From: Streptomyces sp. NBS 14/10
GTDB taxonomy: Bacteria; Actinomycetota; Actinomycetes; Streptomycetales; Streptomycetaceae
Assembly (NCBI RefSeq): GCF_002224125.1
Contig: NZ_NCSM01000014.1
Coordinates: forward strand, 302,779 to 366,778
Direction of reading: 5' to 3'
DNA: 64,000 bases
Part shown: piece by piece, positions 1 to 7,499 of the stretch
Numbering within the stretch: the stretch's first letter is position 1
Layout: each line of letters starts with the position of its first letter
Translations under genes and position numbers: made by a program
The notes under the pieces: generated by a model
What the model saw: only the letters and a program-made list of their open reading frames with translations
What the model was told of the DNA's origin: nothing
Databases searched by the model: none

Positions 1-713
1 GCGGGCGGGGCGGTGTCGGCGGTCGCGAGCTGCAGCTCGGCGAGTTGCACGATGTCTTCGCCGGCGTTGCGGGTGATCTCCAGCCGGTAGTGCTGGTAGG
101 CCGTCTCGTTGTCGAAGGCGAACTCGCGGGTCTGGAGGCGCGCGGAGAAGGACTGGTTCTCGCGGGTGTCGAGGGTCTTCCAGTCGGAGCCGTCGGCGGA
201 GCCCTTGAGGGTCCAGTCGGCGGGGTCGCGGCCGGGGACGTCGTTGGCGGAGGTGAGGGCGTAGCGGACGGCCTTGACCGGGTCCTTGAGGTCGAATTCC
301 AGCCAGGCGGTCTTCTCGAAGACCAGCCACTTGGTGCTGGACTCTCCGTCGACGAGGTTCTCCTTCACCTCGCCGCCGTCGCTGTTCTCCCCGTTGGCCC
401 GGACCGCGGTCACCTTGTCGGTGACATTGCCGGGGATGCCGTTGCTGTAGCCGCCGTCGACCCCTGAGGCCTTCTTCTCACCGTCGGGGCCCGTCTCCAC
501 CGTGTTGCGCCAGTCCGGTTGCGGGTCGTCCGATTCGAAGGACGACGCGAAGGACGACTTGGCGGACGACTTGGCGGACGCGGCGGCGGGATCGGCCTGC
601 GCGGCGGCCGCCGCCGCGCCCTGGGCCGTCAGCGTCAGCACAACGGCCGCCACCAGGGCGGCCGGTCGTCGGGGTGCGTGCCATGGTCTGGGGCTGGGGC
701 GTCTCAGTCGCAT
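1..713 (-). CDS. GH92-type alpha-mannosidase-like secreted glycosidase, N-terminal part (partial)
   Basis: The reading frame is open from an ATG at 713 to the window edge, so only the first 237 codons are present. A signal peptide covers about residues 1-36 (Arg-rich start, then an AALVAAVVLTLTAQGAAAAAA-like hydrophobic core given here only in outline). After it comes a motif DPQPDWRNTVETGPDG and then a discoidin (F5/8 type C) fold with ENLVDGESSTKW, YALTSANDVPGRDP and YQHYRLEITRN. This arrangement is typical of the N-terminus of Streptomyces GH92 exo-alpha-mannosidases. The catalytic domain lies outside the window, so the family call rests on the N-terminal pattern only. The start is supported by a GGAG-type ribosome binding site and by the palindrome 22 bases upstream. 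The enzyme is expected to act outside the cell on mannose-containing glycans. Confidence 0.72.
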   Translation of the reverse strand, partial: MRLRRPSPRPWHAPRRPAALVAAVVLTLTAQGAAAAAAQADPAAASAKSSAKSSFASSFESDDPQPDWRNTVETGPDGEKKASGVDGGYSNGIPGNVTDKVTAVRANGENSDGGEVKENLVDGESSTKWLVFEKTAWLEFDLKDPVKAVRYALTSANDVPGRDPADWTLKGSADGSDWKTLDTRENQSFSARLQTREFAFDNETAYQHYRLEITRNAGEDIVQLAELQLATADTAPP

Positions 714-734
714 GCTCCGCCTCTCCACGAGCTA

Positions 735-746
735 GACAACGTTGTC
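735..746. promoter_or_regulatory. Perfect 12-bp palindrome, probable operator of the GH92 gene
   Basis: GACAACGTTGTC is a perfect inverted repeat directly upstream of the GH92 start codon at 713. Its A/T-flanked CG centre resembles operators of LacI-family sugar regulators, which commonly control secreted glycosidase genes in Streptomyces. The regulator gene is not in the window. The binding role is inferred from position and symmetry. Confidence 0.55.
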
Positions 747-840
747 AGTTGCGTCGGGCAGAGTTAAGTAGGGAGGCTGCGCCCCAGCGGTGTCAAGGCG
801 GTGTCACGGATGTGTGGGGGAATCCGAACCGGGGTCAGTA

Positions 841-900
841 GATGAGTGGGTGAGCGGGTGGGTGGATGAGCGGGTGGGTGGATGAGCGCGTGAGCCGGTG
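841..900. repeat. Short tandem repeat in the 714-1070 gap
   Basis: Two exact copies of the 16-mer GAGCGGGTGGGTGGAT lie at 852-867 and 868-883, flanked by degenerate copies. Apart from the operator at 735-746, this is the only structure I see in the gap between the GH92 gene and the next lipoprotein gene. Confidence 0.6.
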
Positions 901-1070
901 GGGCGGGACCGGCCGCGGTGGGGGTGTGGCCGCTCCCGCCTCCCGTGCTCATCGGCGGCTCACGGCGCGGTCGTCCGCGGCTTCGGACACGGTCACCGGT
1001 GCTCATCGCGACACGGCCATCGGTGGCTCAGAGCACGGCTATCCGCGGTCGGGACCCGGGCCTCCGCCGC

Positions 1071-1598
1071 TCAGGACGCCGTCTTCGACTTGGTGCCCAG
1101 GCTCAGCCTGCACTTCTTCGCCTTCTTCGACGAGTCCGCCTTCAGCCCGACCACCTTGATGGTCTTGCTCGATTTCCCGGAAACCGCGGCGTCCGACTCG
1201 ATGCCCGTCGTGATCACGTCCTCGTTGGAGTCGACAAAGCCGACCAGCAGCGAGTAGTAGGACGTGGTCGAATCGGAGTTGGTTATCTTCACATTGGCGT
1301 ACGGGATGCCGTCCGAGCCCCATCCGCAGGTGCCCATCTTCGCGTCCGAGGTGACCAGTCCGGCGCCGCCGGTCGGCGTGTCCGTGGGGTCGTCGGTCGG
1401 GTAGTCCGTCGGGTCTTCGGTGGGGCTGGGGGACTCGGTGGGCTCGACCGGGAGCTCGGCCATGCCCTTTCCGAGCGCCGCGCCGCCCTTGGAGTCGCCG
1501 GCGGAGGACCCGCCCCCTTCGGAGCCGCACGCCGATATCGACGCGAGTGTCGCGACCACGACAAGCGCGGTGGCGAAGGGGAATTGCTTCCGGGCCAC
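1071..1598 (-). CDS. Small secreted lipoprotein with FxLYD-like C-terminal domain
   Basis: This 175-residue protein starts at a GTG (1598) preceded by an AAAGG ribosome binding site. An in-frame ATG upstream at 1682 would place the signal peptide too far inside. The signal peptide ends in the lipobox ASISAC, so the mature protein should be a membrane-anchored lipoprotein. A Pro/Thr/Asp-rich linker (PTEDPTDYPTDDPTDTPT) follows, then a compact domain with KITNSDSTTSYYSLLVGFVD and two cysteines (CGW and KCRL). That domain resembles the FxLYD fold of bacterial extracytoplasmic proteins. It is transcribed away from ngcE. No function is known. Confidence 0.8.
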   Translation of the reverse strand: MARKQFPFATALVVVATLASISACGSEGGGSSAGDSKGGAALGKGMAELPVEPTESPSPTEDPTDYPTDDPTDTPTGGAGLVTSDAKMGTCGWGSDGIPYANVKITNSDSTTSYYSLLVGFVDSNEDVITTGIESDAAVSGKSSKTIKVVGLKADSSKKAKKCRLSLGTKSKTAS

Positions 1599-1717
1599 AG
1601 GGGCCGCCTTTCTTGTTGGTTCACGCGCACGGCGGCGTGCCGTACGGGCTGTGTCCCCTACGGTATGTCGGACAGGTCTCAACTCGGGAAAGACTCTGGC
1701 CCAATGACCATTCGATC

Positions 1718-1750
1718 TTGCCCACTTGAGGCCCAGTGGACTATACCTGT
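1718..1750 (+). promoter_or_regulatory. ngcE promoter with DasR-type (dre) operator
   Basis: AGTGGACTATACCTGT at 1735-1750 matches the DasR responsive element (consensus ASTGGTCTAGACCAST) at 13 of 16 positions. It overlaps a likely -10 TATACC (1742-1747), which lies 18 bases after a -35-like TTGCCC (1718-1723). DasR is the GntR-family master regulator of GlcNAc and chitin metabolism in Streptomyces and is released by glucosamine-6-phosphate. A site over the -10 fits repression of the downstream GlcNAc importer. The match was made by eye. Confidence 0.7.
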
Positions 1751-1943
1751 CGCCCCGGGGGGAGGCCGCTGTGCGGCCCTACGTCGCGTCCGCCTGAGCG
1801 GGCCTCCGTGCTCCCCGGCGCACACTCAGCAATACTCCGTTTCACGCTTCAACTGACCCGCGGTGTCGGGCCCCTCGCCGGAGGCGAGTATGTACGGGAA
1901 ACCGCTACACCGCCTGAGTCCTGACGAAGGCGAGGACTTGAGC

Positions 1944-3380
1944 ATGGGATCCACCCCAGATTTCGGCCGTCGCGACCTGATCAAGCGGTCCGCGGCGCTC
2001 GGACTGGTTGCCGTGCCGTCCATCAGCACCCTGACCGCCTGCGCGAGCGGTGGTGACGACGACGGCAACAAGGTCGACAAGGGCAAGAAGAGCGACAAGA
2101 ACCCGCTCGCCGTCAATGAGAGCGCCGCGCTCGATGTCGTCATTTTCGATGGTGGTTTCGGCCAGAAGTACGCGAAGGACGCCGAGGCCGAGTACGAGAA
2201 GGCGTACCCGAAGACGGCCGGCAAGGTCAAGCACTCCGCCACTCAGAAGATCCAGACGGTGCTGCAGCCGCGGTTCAACGGTGGCACCCCGCCGGACCTG
2301 ATCGACAACTCCGGCGCCGAGCAGATGGACTTCGGCACCCTTGTCGCAAAGAACCAGCTGACCGACCTGACGCCGCTGCTGGACGCGCCCTCCGTGGACG
2401 ACCCCAGCAAGAAGGTGCGCGACACGCTGCGCCCCGGTGTCGTGGAGATGGGCCAGTTCGACGGCAAGCCGGTGTGGATCCTGTACTACGCCTACACCGT
2501 CTACGGCGTCTGGTACTCCAAGACCAACCTGGAGAAGCTGGACGCTGAGTACCCGGAGACTTGGGACGACATGCTCAAGCTCTGCGAGAAGGCGAAGAAG
2601 AAGGGCGTCGCCGGCTGGACCTACCCGGGCAAGTTCCCGTACTACATGCCGTTCAGCCTCTACCCCTTCATCGCGAAGATCGGCGGTCCCGAGACCCTGA
2701 TCGCGATCGACAACCTGGAGCCGAACGCCTGGAAGCACCCGGCCGTCAAGGCCGCCTTCGAGGCGTACTACGAGCTCTACAAGAAGGGCTACATCCTCAA
2801 GGGCAGCCCCGGCCTGACCCACATCGAGTCGCAGACCGCGTGGAACCAGGGCAAGGCGCTGTTCATCCCGAACGGCTCCTGGGTGGAGAACGAGGCGAAG
2901 AAGACCACGCCGGACAACTTCCAGATGTCCGTCGGTGCGCCCTCCAGCCTGGACAGCGGCGACAAGATGCCGTTCGGCACCATCTGGGCGTCGGGCGGTG
3001 AGCCCTTCATCGTGCCCAAGTCGGCGAAGAACCCCGAGGGCGGCATGGAGCTGCTGCGGATCATGCTCGGCGAGAAGTCCACCAAGAACTTCGTCAAGCA
3101 GGTCTCCTCGCTCACCTCGCTCAACGGCGGCACCAACGGTCTGAGCCTGCCGCCGGGTCTGGCGTCCGCCCAGGAGGCGCTGAAGAAGGCCGGGACGAAC
3201 GTCGTCAACCCGCGTCTGCAGGACTGGTACGTGGCGCTGCAGAAGCAGCAGATCGGCGTGGGCGCGCTGGGCGAGATGATGGCGGGCCGGATGACCCCGG
3301 CCGAGACGATCAAGAAGATCCAGAAGTTCGCCGATGACACGGCCAAGGACAAGGCCGTGAAGAAGTACAAGCACGCCTGA
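1944..3380 (+). CDS. ngcE: N-acetylglucosamine/chitobiose ABC transporter substrate-binding lipoprotein NgcE
   Basis: This 478-residue protein captures GlcNAc or chitobiose outside the cell and delivers it to NgcFG. The start at 1944 has an AAGGCGAGGA ribosome binding site, and the next in-frame start upstream lacks one. The N-terminus carries a twin-arginine motif (GRRDLIK) followed by a lipobox (STLTAC), so it is probably a Tat-exported lipoprotein. The mature part is a family 1 solute-binding protein with YTVYGVWYSKTNLEKL, FIPNGSWVENEA and GGEPFIVPKSAKNPEGGMEL, all characteristic of NgcE. It is the first gene of ngcEFG and is directly followed by ngcF. No ATPase gene is in the operon; Streptomyces sugar importers of this type normally use the shared ATPase MsiK. 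Confidence 0.9.
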   Translation: MGSTPDFGRRDLIKRSAALGLVAVPSISTLTACASGGDDDGNKVDKGKKSDKNPLAVNESAALDVVIFDGGFGQKYAKDAEAEYEKAYPKTAGKVKHSATQKIQTVLQPRFNGGTPPDLIDNSGAEQMDFGTLVAKNQLTDLTPLLDAPSVDDPSKKVRDTLRPGVVEMGQFDGKPVWILYYAYTVYGVWYSKTNLEKLDAEYPETWDDMLKLCEKAKKKGVAGWTYPGKFPYYMPFSLYPFIAKIGGPETLIAIDNLEPNAWKHPAVKAAFEAYYELYKKGYILKGSPGLTHIESQTAWNQGKALFIPNGSWVENEAKKTTPDNFQMSVGAPSSLDSGDKMPFGTIWASGGEPFIVPKSAKNPEGGMELLRIMLGEKSTKNFVKQVSSLTSLNGGTNGLSLPPGLASAQEALKKAGTNVVNPRLQDWYVALQKQQIGVGALGEMMAGRMTPAETIKKIQKFADDTAKDKAVKKYKHA

Positions 3381-3437
3381 TGAGGTTCGAGCGTCACCAG
3401 CGGCCCTGTGCGCAGGGAAAGACCGAGGTCGGTAGAG

Positions 3438-4469
3438 ATGCAGCACGGTAAGCACCAGTCGGCTACGGCGGTGGTCGCGAAGGTCCCGGGCGGTAAACAC
3501 CCGGGCGTCAGGCAACCGCGCGTCAAGCTGTCCACGCGGCAGAAGATCGAGCGTGCGTATCGGCAGTACGGGTTTCCCCTGGGATTCCTGGCCCTGCCGG
3601 TGGTCATTTATGCGATCTTCGTGATTTCGCCGTTCGTCCAGTCCATTTATTACTCCTTCACGGACTGGACGGGACTGAGCTCCGACTTCAAGATGGTCGG
3701 GTTCGAAAACTACGACTGGCTTCTGCACGACGACCTGTTCTGGACAGCGGTGGGGCACAATGTGCTCCTGCTGCTTGTCGTGCCGCTGGTGACGCTCGGC
3801 CTGGGCCTGTTCTTCGCCTTCATGCTCAATGTCGGCGGCCGTAGCAAGAAGAACGCGGCCGTCTCCGGGGTGCGCGGGTCGAGCATCTACAAGGTGGTGT
3901 ACTTCTTCCCGCAGGTGCTCTCGATCGCGATTGTCGCCCTGCTGTTCCAGTTCACGTACAACCCGCGGAACGGCGCGCTCAACGCGTTTCTGGGCGGCAT
4001 CGGGCTGGATTCGCTGCAGCAGGAGTGGCTGGCCGATCCTAAGCTCGCGCTGTGGTGCCTCATGGTGGTCATGGTCTGGTGCAACGTCGGCTTCTATGTC
4101 GTCCTGTTCTCCGCCGGAATGAGCGCCATTCCCAAGGACTTCTACGAGGCGGCGCTGCTGGACGGCGCCAACCGCATCACGACCTTCTTCAGGATCACCC
4201 TGCCGCTGCTGTGGGACACGGTCCAGACCGGCTGGATCTATATGGGCATACTCGCCCTCGACGCGTTCGCCGTCGTGCAGATCATGACCGTGGGGCCGGG
4301 GGGACCCGCGGACTCCACCCAGGTGCTGGGCTACATGGTCTACACGAAGACGTTCCGCGACGGGCAGGCCGGGCGTGCGACGGCGATCGGCGTCGCGATG
4401 CTGATCGTGACCCTGATCTTCGCGGTCATCGTGGGCAGGCTCGGTCGGCGCGAGCGGCTGGAGTACTGA
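3438..4469 (+). CDS. ngcF: GlcNAc/chitobiose ABC transporter permease NgcF
   Basis: A 343-residue inner-membrane permease of the MalF type with six predicted helices; the first is at LGFLALPVVIYAIFVIS. The EAA loop is visible as EAALLDGANRITTFFRITLP, the contact site for the shared ATPase. The ATG at 3438 begins MQHGKHQSATAV after a GGTAGAG ribosome binding site. The gene sits 57 bases after ngcE and its stop codon overlaps the start of a 21-codon reading frame that leads into ngcG. It forms the translocation channel together with NgcG. Confidence 0.88.
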   Translation: MQHGKHQSATAVVAKVPGGKHPGVRQPRVKLSTRQKIERAYRQYGFPLGFLALPVVIYAIFVISPFVQSIYYSFTDWTGLSSDFKMVGFENYDWLLHDDLFWTAVGHNVLLLLVVPLVTLGLGLFFAFMLNVGGRSKKNAAVSGVRGSSIYKVVYFFPQVLSIAIVALLFQFTYNPRNGALNAFLGGIGLDSLQQEWLADPKLALWCLMVVMVWCNVGFYVVLFSAGMSAIPKDFYEAALLDGANRITTFFRITLPLLWDTVQTGWIYMGILALDAFAVVQIMTVGPGGPADSTQVLGYMVYTKTFRDGQAGRATAIGVAMLIVTLIFAVIVGRLGRRERLEY

Positions 4470-4534
4470 TGGCCAGGCTCTCTTTCGCAGACCGGAACCG
4501 CCGTATCTCCGCTGACCTGGGGGTAGCACAGTGA
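4469..4534 (+). other. 21-codon coupled mini-ORF between ngcF and ngcG
   Basis: The ngcF stop and the mini-ORF start overlap as TGATG (4467-4471), and the mini-ORF stop overlaps the ngcG start as GTGA (4531-4534). The encoded peptide is MARLSFADRNRRISADLGVAQ read to its stop. Both junctions are classic translational-coupling overlaps, so ribosomes leaving ngcF could pass through this frame and reinitiate at ngcG. There is no evidence that the peptide itself has a function; it may only be a coupling device or chance. Confidence 0.35.
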
Positions 4535-5490
4535 CCGCGCAAGCACAGCCCTCGGAGCTCCCGGGCGCCACCAAGACGGACGAGGAGCCCGGGGCGGCGG
4601 GCAAGGTGCCGGGCACGGGAACGCGCAAGGTGCCGGACTTCACCCCCAAGGGCCGCCTCGGCGGCGAGGGGAAGGTCCTCAACGTCTTCTCGCACGGCAT
4701 GCTGGTGCTCTGGGGACTGCTGGTCACCCTGCCGCTGCTGTGGGCGGTGATGAGCTCGCTCAAGACCGACAAGGAGATCTTCACCTCTCCCTGGGGTCTG
4801 CCGTCCAGCCTGCACTTCGACAACTGGTCGCGGGCCTGGAACAAGTCGAACATCGGCGACTTCTTCCTCAACACCGTTCTGGTGGTGGGATGTTCGCTGA
4901 TCGGGACGATGCTGCTGGGATCGATGGCGGCATACGTTCTGGCCCGCTTCGAATTCCCGGGCAAGCGGATCATCTACTTCATGTTCGTGGGCGGAATGAG
5001 CTTCCCGGTCATTCTGGCGCTGGTGCCGCTGTTCTTCGTCATGCGGAACATGGACCTGCTCAACACCTTCCACGGGCTGATTCTGGTCTATATCGCCTAT
5101 TCGCTGCCGTTCACCGTCTTCTTCCTCACGTCCTTCTTCAAGACGCTGCCCTCATCGGTGGCCGAAGCGGCGCTGATCGACGGGGCCTCGCAGACCCGGA
5201 CCTTTTTCCAGGTGATGCTGCCGATGGCGAAGCCGGGCCTGATCAGCGTCGGCATCTTCAACTTCCTGGGGCAGTGGAACCAGTACATGCTGCCCACCGT
5301 GCTCAACACGGAGGAGGACAAGCGGGTGCTGACGCAGGGCCTGGTGCAGCTGGCGGCCAGCCAGCAGTACAAGGGGGACTGGTCCGCGCTCTTCGCCGGA
5401 CTGGTGCTGGCGATGCTGCCGGTGCTCGGCGTGTACATCGTCTTCCAGCGTCAGGTCCAGGCGGGTCTGACAGCGGGGGCGCTCAAGTAA
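4531..5490 (+). CDS. ngcG: GlcNAc/chitobiose ABC transporter permease NgcG
   Basis: A 319-residue MalG-type permease. About 55 hydrophilic residues precede the first helix (GMLVLWGLLVTLPLLWAVMS). Six helices follow, with an EAA loop AEAALIDGASQTRTFFQVMLP that docks the ATPase. The GTG start at 4531 follows GGGGG and overlaps the stop of the 21-codon frame. The gene closes the ngcEFG operon, since a strong terminator follows at 5511-5550. It pairs with NgcF to import GlcNAc or chitobiose released by chitinases. Confidence 0.88.
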   Translation: MTAQAQPSELPGATKTDEEPGAAGKVPGTGTRKVPDFTPKGRLGGEGKVLNVFSHGMLVLWGLLVTLPLLWAVMSSLKTDKEIFTSPWGLPSSLHFDNWSRAWNKSNIGDFFLNTVLVVGCSLIGTMLLGSMAAYVLARFEFPGKRIIYFMFVGGMSFPVILALVPLFFVMRNMDLLNTFHGLILVYIAYSLPFTVFFLTSFFKTLPSSVAEAALIDGASQTRTFFQVMLPMAKPGLISVGIFNFLGQWNQYMLPTVLNTEEDKRVLTQGLVQLAASQQYKGDWSALFAGLVLAMLPVLGVYIVFQRQVQAGLTAGALK

Positions 5491-5510
5491 CCCGGCGTTC
5501 CAGGCGTTCC

Positions 5511-5550
5511 AGGCCCCGCTCTTCCCCAGCACGGGGAGGGCGGGGCCTTG
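5511..5550 (+). terminator. Terminator of ngcEFG
   Basis: GGCCCCGC and GCGGGGCC form an outer stem, with CTTCCCC pairing to GGGGAGG inside. The hairpin lies 20 bases after the ngcG stop and separates the importer operon from the biosynthetic island. Confidence 0.8.
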
Positions 5551-5772
5551 GTCTGTCGCGGTGTCGCTGATTCGCCGATGATGTTGCTGCCAATCCCTCT
5601 CACCCGCGCGGTACGCGCCTGTATGGTGCCCGTAGTTTCCCGGCGCTGACCCGGGCGACAAGTCGCCGTTTCCGGGCGGCAATTCCTCAATGGCGGCATT
5701 GCGCGTCCTGTGGCGGAATTCCCGGGCGACGGGACATTCAGGCGACGAGGCTTACAACGGGGAGGAGCCGCG
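5551..5772 (+). other. Left edge of the biosynthetic island, leader of the first ligase gene
   Basis: No gene, repeat or convincing -35/-10 pair is visible here. The only firm signal is the GGGGAGGAG ribosome binding site at its end. This is the left junction of the island inserted between ngcG and the rok7B7 region. No direct repeat matching the right edge was found by eye. Confidence 0.4.
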
Positions 5773-7251
5773 GTGTCCATGGGGCTGTGCGAGGAGATCG
5801 CGAGCCGGATCGCCGATCCGGGCCGCGTCGCCGTCAGGGAGCAGGCCGGTCACACCTGGAGCTGGGACGGGCTGCTCGGGGCGGCCGAAGACCTGGCCGA
5901 GCGCCTGCGGCCGCGGGGGCCGCTGCGGCTGGCGGCGGTGCGTACGGGCAGGCCCGTACAGACCCTCGTCGCGACCCTCGCCTGCGATCTGCTCCAGGTA
6001 CCGCTGATGCATCTGGACTCCGGCCAGCCGGAGGCCGAGTACGCCCGTGTCACCGCCGCCTTCGGACCGCATCTGCTGCTGGCCGACCCCCGGCCCGGCG
6101 ACGACACCGAGGCCGACTCTGGATCCGTATGGGAACGTCACGGGCTCTCGCTGGCCGTCTCCGCCTCCGGAGGCGACGGCGAGGGCGCCGCCTTCCCCTC
6201 CCCCCGCTCGGGGATCTTCCTCACCTCGGGCTCGACAGGTGAACCCTCGGGCGCCGTACGGTCGATGCGCGCCCAGATCGTGGACTCGCTGCGGTGCGCC
6301 GAGGCCATGGGCTACGACCCCTCGACCCCTGTGGTGTGCGCGGCGCCGGTCTTCCATCTGTACGGACATACGCTCGGCCTGCTCGCCCCGCTGCTCAGCG
6401 GCGCCCCGGTGACGCTGTGCGGATCGCGCGTGGTGCCCTCCCAGATCGCGGCCGCGGTCCGGGACAGCGGGGCGCGGGTGCTGATCGCCCTGCCCTTCCA
6501 CTACCGGCTCATGGCGGCCGACACCACCTCCCGCTTCGACGGCCTGGAGCGCGCGCTGTCCGCCGGCGCCCCGATTCCCAGCGGCGCCGCGGCGGCGGTG
6601 ATGAAGGAGCACGGCTTCGCGCTGCTCAACATGTACGGCTGCTCGGAGGCCGGGGCGATCACCGTGAAGCCCGTCGATCCGGAGGGCGACCGCCCGGGGG
6701 ACGTCGGGCAGCCGCTGCCCGGGATCGTGGCGACCCTCCGGGAGGCGGACGAGGAGGACGGCGCGGGCGAACTCCAACTGGCCACGGAGACATTGGCCGA
6801 CGGCTACGCCCATGTCGACGGGGTGCGCCCGCTGTCCCTGAACGGGGAGCTGCTGCGCACCGGGGACCTGGCGACGCTGGGCCCGGACGGCTCCATCAAG
6901 CTGATCGGCCGGCTCGCCCGGATGATCAACGTCGGCGGGAAGAAGGTCAACCCGGTGGAGGTGGAGCGGGTGCTCGCCGAGCACCCAGCCGTCACCGACG
7001 CGCAGGTCTTCGCGGAGGCGGACGGCGGCCGCGGCCAGGTGCCGGTGGCCCGGGTCGCCGCCCCCGGGCCGGTGGCGGCCGACGAGCTGATCCGGTGGTG
7101 CCAGGAGCGGCTGATGGAGCACAAGATTCCGCGGCGTATCCAGGTGACCGCCGACCTGCCCCGCTCGACGACCGGCAAGGTCCTCGCCCCGCGTCCCGCC
7201 GCACCTGGGCCCGAGGCCGGGCCGGAGCACGACAAGGAAGGAAGCGCGTGA
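5773..7251 (+). CDS. AMP-dependent acyl/aminoacyl ligase (ANL superfamily), first gene of the island
   Basis: A 492-residue adenylate-forming enzyme expected to activate a carboxylic or amino acid and load it onto the carrier protein encoded immediately downstream. The start is the GTG at 5773 after GGGGAGGAG; ATG 5779 is an alternative. Visible ANL motifs are FLTSGSTGEPSGAV (phosphate loop), LLNMYGCSEAG, LLRTGDLATLGPDGSIKLIGR and the C-terminal lysine motif LPRSTTGKVL. The phosphate loop has SGA where the family usually has PKG, so the conserved lysine there is missing. The stop overlaps the next start by one base, which implies stoichiometric expression with the carrier. The substrate cannot be read from the sequence. 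Confidence 0.82.
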   Translation: MSMGLCEEIASRIADPGRVAVREQAGHTWSWDGLLGAAEDLAERLRPRGPLRLAAVRTGRPVQTLVATLACDLLQVPLMHLDSGQPEAEYARVTAAFGPHLLLADPRPGDDTEADSGSVWERHGLSLAVSASGGDGEGAAFPSPRSGIFLTSGSTGEPSGAVRSMRAQIVDSLRCAEAMGYDPSTPVVCAAPVFHLYGHTLGLLAPLLSGAPVTLCGSRVVPSQIAAAVRDSGARVLIALPFHYRLMAADTTSRFDGLERALSAGAPIPSGAAAAVMKEHGFALLNMYGCSEAGAITVKPVDPEGDRPGDVGQPLPGIVATLREADEEDGAGELQLATETLADGYAHVDGVRPLSLNGELLRTGDLATLGPDGSIKLIGRLARMINVGGKKVNPVEVERVLAEHPAVTDAQVFAEADGGRGQVPVARVAAPGPVAADELIRWCQERLMEHKIPRRIQVTADLPRSTTGKVLAPRPAAPGPEAGPEHDKEGSA

Positions 7252-7499
7252 TGGACCGCGAGAGCCTGGTCGGGGAGATCGCCCGGCAGATCACCGTGGT
7301 GGTGCCCGCGCTGGCCGAGGCCCCGCCCGGCCCCGGCACCAACCTGCTGGAGATCCCCGACTTCGACTCGATGGCCATGCTGGAGCTGCTGGTCTGGCTC
7401 CAGGGGAACTACGGAATCGACGTCCCCGACGGAGAGATGTCACCGGACAACCTCTCGACCGTCGGCCGGATGGCGGACTTCGTGCTGAGGCAGCGTTGA
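7251..7499 (+). CDS. Discrete acyl/peptidyl carrier protein 1
   Basis: An 82-residue four-helix carrier protein. The phosphopantetheine attachment Ser is S40 in the motif PDFDSMAML, a slightly divergent form of the usual LGxDSL. It needs a phosphopantetheinyl transferase encoded elsewhere. The gene is sandwiched by overlaps: TGATG with the ligase upstream and TTGA with the condensation enzyme downstream. It is therefore the likely carrier for the acid activated by the 5773-7251 ligase and the likely donor for the condensation enzyme. Confidence 0.85.
   Translation: MDRESLVGEIARQITVVVPALAEAPPGPGTNLLEIPDFDSMAMLELLVWLQGNYGIDVPDGEMSPDNLSTVGRMADFVLRQR

Noticed and set aside
1905..4973. A 1022-codon open frame on the minus strand across the ngc genes
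   Set aside because: It is antisense to three well-supported ngc genes and has the arginine/histidine-rich composition typical of a shadow frame in high-GC DNA.
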